Origin: Collinsella sp. AF08-23
Lineage (GTDB): Bacteria > Actinomycetota > Coriobacteriia > Coriobacteriales > Coriobacteriaceae
Length of the DNA stretch: 64,000 nt
Assembly (NCBI RefSeq): GCF_003479805.1
Contig: NZ_QUHV01000010.1
Span: 17,245 to 81,244 of the forward strand
Direction of reading: 5' to 3'
Notes under the pieces: model-generated
What the model saw: only the letters and a program-made list of their open reading frames with translations
The model's database searches: none
What the model was told of the DNA's origin: nothing
In this document: one piece after another, positions 59,501 to 64,000 of the stretch
Layout of the letters: each line of letters opens with the position of its first letter
Position numbering within the stretch: the first letter of the stretch is position 1
Position numbers and translations under genes: made by a program

Positions 59501-61970
59501 CGAGAAGTACCTCATCAACGCCGACTTCCTCGCATGGGAAGAGGGCAACTTCGACATGCTCCGCAACGCCAAGTGGATCGGCGGCGACCCCGCGTCGAAC
59601 GCTGGCTTGACGAGCAATCCCACGGTCAACACGCCCGGTACGCAGGAGGCCTACGGCTTCTCAGGTTTCAACACCGCGGGCAACGAGGGCATCATCTCCA
59701 TGCGCAACCCGGCTAACGCCGAGCGCACCATCGAGTTCACCCTCGACGCCGGCATTGGCTGCACCGAGGATGGCACCTATCAGGTCGTGCGCGACCACGT
59801 GTACACCCAGGGTGGCAAGAGCGCTGCCGAGGCACCCAGGACCATCGCCAAGGGCCAGAAGGTCTCCGTGACCCTGAAGCCCGGCGAGACCCAGATTTGG
59901 CACCTCTCCAAGGGTGGTGACACAACGGCGCCTACCTTTGAGCGCCTGTACAACGAGGGCAATACGACGCTGCGCGTTCAGGCTTCCGAGCACGTGTACA
60001 ATACCCAGCTCGAGGTGCTGATCGACGGTAAGAAGGTGGAGCTGGCCGAGGACGCCATCACCGCCTACGCCGACCTCAAGACCTTTGACATCACCCTGCC
60101 TGCCGCTCCCGCCAACGGCGCGGCGGTCGAGATCAAGGCGATTGCCGGTGCCGATTCTGCCGGCAACACGTTTGAGGGCTCCATTGTTCGTACCTTCCAT
60201 GCCGACGGCCTCATCCTCACAGGGACGCGTGCCGCTGGTTCCGTGGAGGGTCCGAATGGCTTTACCGTTGTGGCGACCGTCAAGGACGCCGCAGCGGATA
60301 CCGTCCTGCTCTCCCAGGGCGATCAGTGGGCGCTCGGTATCGATGCCGAAGGCAAGGCCTACTTCACCGTTAACGGTGTGACCGCCACGTCCGAAAGCAC
60401 CGTCTCCGGCATCACGACCATCAGCGGTGCCCGTGAGAACAACGGTATGCTCAAGTTGTACGTGAACGGCGAGATTTCCGGCAACGGCTACGATGTCGAG
60501 AAGACCGCTGGTTACAGCATCAAGGCGGGCGAGATCAAGGTCGATGCCGCCGCGACCGATTACAAGGTGTACGACCGCGCACTGGGCTACGACGAGGTTC
60601 CGGCCTCTCCGCTCGAGGACCTTATTGCCGAGACCCGCGCCCTCAAGGACAAGGTGACCGCCGAGTCCTGGGCCGCGGCGAACATGGATGCTCTGCTTGA
60701 GCAGGCCGAGGAGGCCTTGAAGAGTGGCGACACCGCTGCCCAGCAGGCTGCCTATGACGCACTGCGCGCCGCCCGTGCCAAGCTGGTTCCCGGCCTGGGC
60801 GAGCCCGAGTTCGTGAACCACGCAAAGGGCAAGAACGCCTCCGCGCACTGGACCGCGGATGATTCCGCCGCCGAGAACAACCCCGATCGTCCTGCGAGCA
60901 TGGCGGTCGATGGCGAGAAGGGCTCGAGCGCCATGTATGGCGAGTTCGGCCATGACGACCGCGCTGAGAGCTCGTATCTCCAGGTCGATCTGGGGGCCAT
61001 TGAGGACGTGACGGGCATCAACCTGGTCCGCTTCTACAGCGACGGCCGCACGTATCCCAACACCACCATCGTCCTTTCCGAGGACGAGACGTTCGACGCG
61101 GACGACACGATCGTCTACAACTCCGATGCCGACAACAAGAACGGCTTTGGCAAGGGTGAAGACGAGGCGTACGCCGAGACCGCCGAGGGCAAATCGTTCG
61201 ACGTCGCCCGTGGAACGAAGGCGCGGTACGTGCGCGTGTACATGAACGGCAACACGCGCCCTGGCCATACCGGTAATACGAACCACGTCGTTGAGCTTGA
61301 GGTCATGGGTCCCGAGCAGCAGACGCTGGGCGATCCGTTTGGCATCGAGAAGCTCGATGCGATCATCGCCCAGGCAAAGACCGCCCTTGAGAACAAGGAC
61401 AGCTACACTGCCGATTCGGTGGCGCAACTTGAGACCGCGCTGAAATCCGCCGAGGAGTTTGCGGCCAAGGTCCGCGCCGAGATCGAGGCGGGCACGTTTG
61501 AGACCACCTATGGTGAGTTCGACGCCGCGTGTGATGCGCTGCAGAAGGCCATCGACGCGCTGGAGCTCGCTAAGCCCGAGTCCCAGCAGGAGCACACGGT
61601 GACCTTCGACTACGGCTACGAGGGCGTGGCGCCCGAGTCCGTTACCGTTGTCGATGGCAAGGCGGTTACCAAGCCGAACGACCCGATCCGCGCGGGCTAC
61701 GTCTTTAAGGGTTGGACGCTCAACGGCAAGGTCTACGACTTCTCTGCTGCCGTTACAGGTGACATCACGCTCGTGGCGCAGTGGGAGAAGGCCGGAAGCA
61801 CCAATCCGGACGACCCCTCGAAGCCCGGCTCTGGAACCACCGAGCCCTCCAAGCCTGGTACGGGCCTTCCCGGCACGGGCGACTCTACGCTCCTGATGGT
61901 GGGCGGCATCGCGATCGTGGGCATCGGCATTGCCGCTGCTGGCCTCGCGCTTGCTAAGCACCGGAGGTAG
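56592..61970 (+). CDS. LPGTG-anchored multidomain glycosidase (GH36-like catalytic domain)
   Basis: 1792 residues, cell-wall anchored. Signal peptide ~1-27. Residues ~110-250 and ~258-419 are discoidin/F5-8-type carbohydrate-binding domains. The catalytic TIM barrel (~560-950) has ESYVVDDGWNQY (~657), FPDGLTPSSNLVRKLG, GVWIGPRGGYNYYG and YWKWDGFAD (~785), the last with the likely nucleophile Asp of GH36/GH27-type enzymes. After a beta-sandwich (~960-1115) come a LamG-like region, FIVAR-type helices, another discoidin domain (~1395-1520), a Listeria-Bacteroides repeat (~1670-1735), LPGTG (~1759), a membrane span and KHRR. Probable target: alpha-galactose or alpha-GalNAc on mucin or host glycans; the substrate is inferred. 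ATG at 56592 has GAAAGGGG upstream; a GTG at 56586 is possible. Confidence 0.85.
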   Translation: MRKSRFATVAAFAVAGVLSFSAPAQAMAAGYGSVIANKTGDTVTMGNDAISRTWSIKDGVLKTTEINNKLGKSKFTPQEGSEEFYIEQLVESSRVEPSEALTSVKPAGKAPATATVEVSSTMDEAGNAAANAIDGDPATYWCSEDTKGGQSIIINFDGAKTVASFEYTPRVSGTNWDCTGRIKKYVLEYKQGDAWTEAARGEFNATGKTAVQLNKAVTTTALRLTATESHHWDANKINTAINVAEFDAKDAAGKSVVTASATTSWSAEASSVQNGDGGGVAALFDGNVGTYFHSRYNNDGTGTTNQMPVDITIDRGEGAKSAFQTVGYAGRPGSATSNGNVQKFELYVADSKSDLYKETSKKGSFTVDYAGAYDGNTSKMIYFGLDEAQSGRYVGFRVTQGANGNFVSGSELDLFAEKFTSVPKGEGSGFAASKLKLKDVAISDTTDKPGKMIAFTFDAAQFGSADGTVVEKVVMYDGDHFMRKFLEVKLEDETARINFIDGEHIVTSSDDTMWTVPKESGVVQMDAAKATLGQPIYVNGLFMGSEFPETDTQIADSLGRTRYWTGKNFADFKRDNQLTTDGKYVSWQTVCGATHSNGSDMNVVQSDFYAYITSISKPSEFRIQYNSWFDNMMFIDDENIIESFKAVDKQLSETGVRPLESYVVDDGWNQYRKNETQYTTGDDLRRNGSVDGKYGVNNTGFWQFNNKFPDGLTPSSNLVRKLGSNFGVWIGPRGGYNYYGNLASIIQDAGKGSSAGGSIDVADQRYVTNFTDMAVTWMEDYGVNYWKWDGFADSAQYGAFASGESAVGYDEAHQHMYGGPNGYFHATDLWEKWIVLFDKVWETASTEQIEDLWISLTCYVNPSPWFLQWSNSVWIQCVGDRGEVHGGAGNDKMNTMLTYRDACYYEFINSNQFQFPLANLYNHDPIYGKEGTGITADSMDGEQFRNYLFMQGTRGTAFWELYYSDSLFNDEKYLINADFLAWEEGNFDMLRNAKWIGGDPASNAGLTSNPTVNTPGTQEAYGFSGFNTAGNEGIISMRNPANAERTIEFTLDAGIGCTEDGTYQVVRDHVYTQGGKSAAEAPRTIAKGQKVSVTLKPGETQIWHLSKGGDTTAPTFERLYNEGNTTLRVQASEHVYNTQLEVLIDGKKVELAEDAITAYADLKTFDITLPAAPANGAAVEIKAIAGADSAGNTFEGSIVRTFHADGLILTGTRAAGSVEGPNGFTVVATVKDAAADTVLLSQGDQWALGIDAEGKAYFTVNGVTATSESTVSGITTISGARENNGMLKLYVNGEISGNGYDVEKTAGYSIKAGEIKVDAAATDYKVYDRALGYDEVPASPLEDLIAETRALKDKVTAESWAAANMDALLEQAEEALKSGDTAAQQAAYDALRAARAKLVPGLGEPEFVNHAKGKNASAHWTADDSAAENNPDRPASMAVDGEKGSSAMYGEFGHDDRAESSYLQVDLGAIEDVTGINLVRFYSDGRTYPNTTIVLSEDETFDADDTIVYNSDADNKNGFGKGEDEAYAETAEGKSFDVARGTKARYVRVYMNGNTRPGHTGNTNHVVELEVMGPEQQTLGDPFGIEKLDAIIAQAKTALENKDSYTADSVAQLETALKSAEEFAAKVRAEIEAGTFETTYGEFDAACDALQKAIDALELAKPESQQEHTVTFDYGYEGVAPESVTVVDGKAVTKPNDPIRAGYVFKGWTLNGKVYDFSAAVTGDITLVAQWEKAGSTNPDDPSKPGSGTTEPSKPGTGLPGTGDSTLLMVGGIAIVGIGIAAAGLALAKHRR

Positions 61971-62019
61971 TTCAAGCTGCAGGTTGCAGCATAGGGACAT
62001 TACGAACCCTATTCCCTTG

Positions 62020-62050
62020 GGACCCCGCATCGTTGTGCGGGGTCCTTTTT
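62020..62050 (+). terminator. glycosidase terminator
   Basis: GGACCCCGCA and TGCGGGGTCC form a 10 bp stem with a 6 nt loop followed by TTTTT. Confidence 0.9.
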
Positions 62051-62549
62051 GCTGTCGCTTCCGTGGGAAAACTTGAGAGAAATCCACAGGGCCTGTGTCT
62101 TGGCGTGCGAACATGTGAAAAAGTCCCAGTTGGAAGGGGCTGGGCTCAAGTTCAAGTACCACTTCAAGGTTGCAAGCCCTCTACCAGCGAACATACTCAA
62201 AAAGTGGCCTTTACCTGCGTGTTCACCGAATCATCATATAAGCTGTATGCAAAGAAACCTTCTCTAGCTGGTAAAACGTTGAAAACTGCAGGTCAGAACT
62301 GCATCTGTGGAAAACCATCACGGGTCATCGTACAAAAATGTGGAAAACGTTGATAACCCATGCGCGCCCAGATGGAGAAGCCGACTTTTCAACATCCGTC
62401 TGTGGAGTGCGCTCTGTCCCCACAAAACGCTTGACTTGAGCTGGGATTGTGCTTTTCGGAATCGTGGGGATACCCTACCATTGGTTGTCCAGCCATATTG
62501 CGGGCCTCACCTTGGGTGCCTGCGTGAAGAATGTGGGGAAGGAGCGCGC
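62051..62549. promoter_or_regulatory. dnaB upstream region with DnaA-box-like motifs
   Basis: About 500 bp without a gene, less GC-rich than its surroundings. TGTGGAAAA occurs at 62306-62314 and 62339-62347 (33 bp apart), AAATCCACA at 62080-62088 and a TATCCCCA-like site on the minus strand near 62464-62472. All are within one or two changes of the DnaA box TTATCCACA or its complement. They could be part of an origin, or DnaA control of dnaB. No AT-rich unwinding element was evident. Confidence 0.4.
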
Positions 62550-63944
62550 GTGGAGATCGTGAGCGACGGATGGTCGCAGACCGGTTCTGCCGATTTGGGA
62601 GCCCTTAAGGGGTTGCCCAACAACATAGAGGCCGAAGGCAACGTCTTAGCCGCCATGATGCTCTCGGGCGAGGTTGTCGAGGAGGCCCTCGTCGAGCTGC
62701 TCCCCGATGACTTCTACCGTCCCTCGCACAAGACGATCTTCACGGCGATGTCCGGCATGTACGAGAGCAGCATGCCCATCGACTCCATCTCGCTCATCGA
62801 CTATCTGCGCTCCATCGACAAGCTTGAATCGGTGGGCGGCGAGGCCTATATCCTCGAACTCATGGGCAACACGCTCGCGCTTGCGCACTGGCAGCATCAT
62901 GCCGAGATCGTGCGTCGCGATGCCATGCTGCGCGAGATCATTGGCGCGACCAATCAGATCAGCGCGCTCGCCTACGATTCTCCGCTCGACACCAAGGAGG
63001 TCATCGAGCGCGCCGAGTCCATGCTGCTCTCGGTCACCGAGCGCGAGGTCAAGAGCTCGTACAAGGGTCTCACGGACTTCATGACCGAGGCGTATCAGGA
63101 GGCCGAGGAGGTCGCGCGCGCGGGCGGCGACGTCCATGGCGCCCCCACCGGATATCCCAGCCTCGACCGCATGCTCATGGGCCTGCGCGAGGGCCAGCTC
63201 GTGGTCCTGGGTGCCCGCCCGGCAGTCGGTAAGACCTCGTTCGCACTCAACTTGGCACTCAACGCCGCCGCCGATGGCTACACGGTCGGCTTCTTCTCCC
63301 TGGAGATGAGCGGCAAGGAAATCGCGCAGCGCTTCATTTGCGCTCAGGCCATGGTCAACATGTCGAACTTTCGTACCGGCCGCATCTCGCCCGAGGAGTG
63401 GGCGAACATCAACGAGGCGATCGGCGAGCTCAGCCGCCTCGATATCCTCATTGACGACACGCCGGGCACCACGGTCACCGAGATCCGCGCCAAGGCGCGC
63501 CGTATGCTCCACAACAAGGAGCGGGCCGTCATCATCCTGGACTACCTGCAGCTGGTGAATCCTCCGGCGGGCAAGAACTACAACGGCAACCGCGCCGTCG
63601 AGGTCTCCGAGATGAGTCGTGGCCTCAAGATCATGGCCAAGGAGCTCGGCGTCCCCGTGATCATGCTCTCCCAGCTCAACCGTTCGCTCGAGGGACGTAC
63701 GGGCAAGCGCCCGCAAATGAGCGACCTGCGTGAATCGGGCTCCATCGAGCAGGACGCCGACATCGTCATGCTGTTGGACCGCTCGAGCACCGAGAGCGAG
63801 GCAGAGCGAGAAGACCGCCCGGACTTTGGCATCACGCGCGTGATCGTGGCGAAGAACCGTTCGGGCCCCATCGGAGATGTGGACCTGATGTTCCTGCCCG
63901 CTTCCACGAAGTTCTACGAGATTGACGAACACGCCGCCGAGTAA
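62550..63944 (+). CDS. dnaB: replicative DNA helicase DnaB
   Basis: 464 residues. Hexameric helicase that drives the replication fork. The N-terminal domain (LPNNIEAEGNVLAAMMLSGEV) interacts with primase; the C-terminal RecA-like domain shows GARPAVGKTSFALN (Walker A), FFSLEMSGKEIAQR, VIILDYLQLV (Walker B) and SQLNRSLEGRTGKRP, then DLRESGSIEQDADIVMLL. The GTG at 62550 is preceded by GGGGAAGGAG; upstream in-frame ATGs lack support. It lies in the same orientation as rpsF-rplI but separated from it by the glycosidase gene. Confidence 0.96.
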   Translation: MEIVSDGWSQTGSADLGALKGLPNNIEAEGNVLAAMMLSGEVVEEALVELLPDDFYRPSHKTIFTAMSGMYESSMPIDSISLIDYLRSIDKLESVGGEAYILELMGNTLALAHWQHHAEIVRRDAMLREIIGATNQISALAYDSPLDTKEVIERAESMLLSVTEREVKSSYKGLTDFMTEAYQEAEEVARAGGDVHGAPTGYPSLDRMLMGLREGQLVVLGARPAVGKTSFALNLALNAAADGYTVGFFSLEMSGKEIAQRFICAQAMVNMSNFRTGRISPEEWANINEAIGELSRLDILIDDTPGTTVTEIRAKARRMLHNKERAVIILDYLQLVNPPAGKNYNGNRAVEVSEMSRGLKIMAKELGVPVIMLSQLNRSLEGRTGKRPQMSDLRESGSIEQDADIVMLLDRSSTESEAEREDRPDFGITRVIVAKNRSGPIGDVDLMFLPASTKFYEIDEHAAE

Positions 63945-64000
63945 TGCGCGTTCAGCCCAACCCCATTACAGTCTGAAATAGGCCATCGATAAATTTCGAT

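Noticed and set aside
62307..62549. N-terminal extension of DnaB
   Set aside because: Passes through DnaA-box-like motifs and does not resemble DnaB; the GTG at 62550 has a strong GGGGAAGGAG site.
1..64000. CRISPR arrays, rRNA genes and complete transposases
   Set aside because: No regularly spaced direct repeats, rRNA signatures or transposase motifs were seen; the repeats found are palindromic singles or pairs.

Overview
The window looks like about 64 kb of chromosome from a high-GC, Gram-positive gut anaerobe of the class Coriobacteriia (Actinomycetota), most likely Collinsella or a close relative. The call rests on high-GC coding sequence with GTG/TTG starts, purine-rich ribosome binding sites, LPXTG/LAXTG wall-anchored proteins with class B sortases, an NfnAB-type flavin oxidoreductase, paired WYL regulators, an ECF transporter and a gut-type surface glycosidase. 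No 16S gene is present, so the genus is an inference.

Layout. 0.2-10.8 kb: a hairpin and a parS-like site, then rlmN, ddl, a DnaQ-DinG exonuclease/helicase, two overlapping WYL regulators and a large membrane protein that resembles an M28 peptidase split by a long acidic insert. 10.9-18 kb: a surface module with a class B sortase translationally coupled to a 1443-residue LAQTG adhesin or pilin; purE and a second class B sortase follow on the other strand. 18-20.6 kb: hairpins, an AbiEi/AbiEii toxin-antitoxin pair and an orphan MoaE-like gene. 20.6-30 kb: two MITE-like elements around a CmpB-family membrane protein, nfnB-nfnA, pth, a nuclease-like unknown, prs and glmU. 30.2-33.6 kb: an ECF importer operon (T, fused A1-A2, S). 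33.6-38.4 kb: a decayed YbaL-type antiporter, xth, a folP-folK fusion and coaX. 38.5-44.2 kb: a cytochrome c maturation operon, ccmE-F-A-B-C-D. 44.5-52.4 kb: an orphan Phd-like antitoxin, a MarR-controlled heterodimeric ABC exporter, an aldose epimerase, a TRIC-family channel and two tRNA-Ser genes. 52.7-64 kb: a DUF4013 membrane protein, rpsF-ssb-rpsR-rplI, a 1793-residue LPGTG-anchored glycosidase and dnaB.

How it fits together. Housekeeping genes for replication and repair, translation, and cofactor and nucleotide synthesis are interleaved with accessory cell-surface and transport modules. The rpsF-ssb-rpsR-rplI-dnaB order, the DnaA-box-like motifs before dnaB and the parS-like site are compatible with a position near the chromosome origin. 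The most unusual signals are: an 11-C tract in what could be the promoter spacer of the surface glycosidase; a CcmE with the rare CxxxY heme motif and a second OB-like repeat; an M28-like fold split by a ~500-residue acidic segment; two ~210 bp elements with matching terminal inverted repeats; a 148 bp three-tier palindrome next to AbiE; a duplicated tRNA-Ser 3' end; and a YbaL antiporter with a clean internal deletion. No CRISPR array, rRNA or full transposase was seen.
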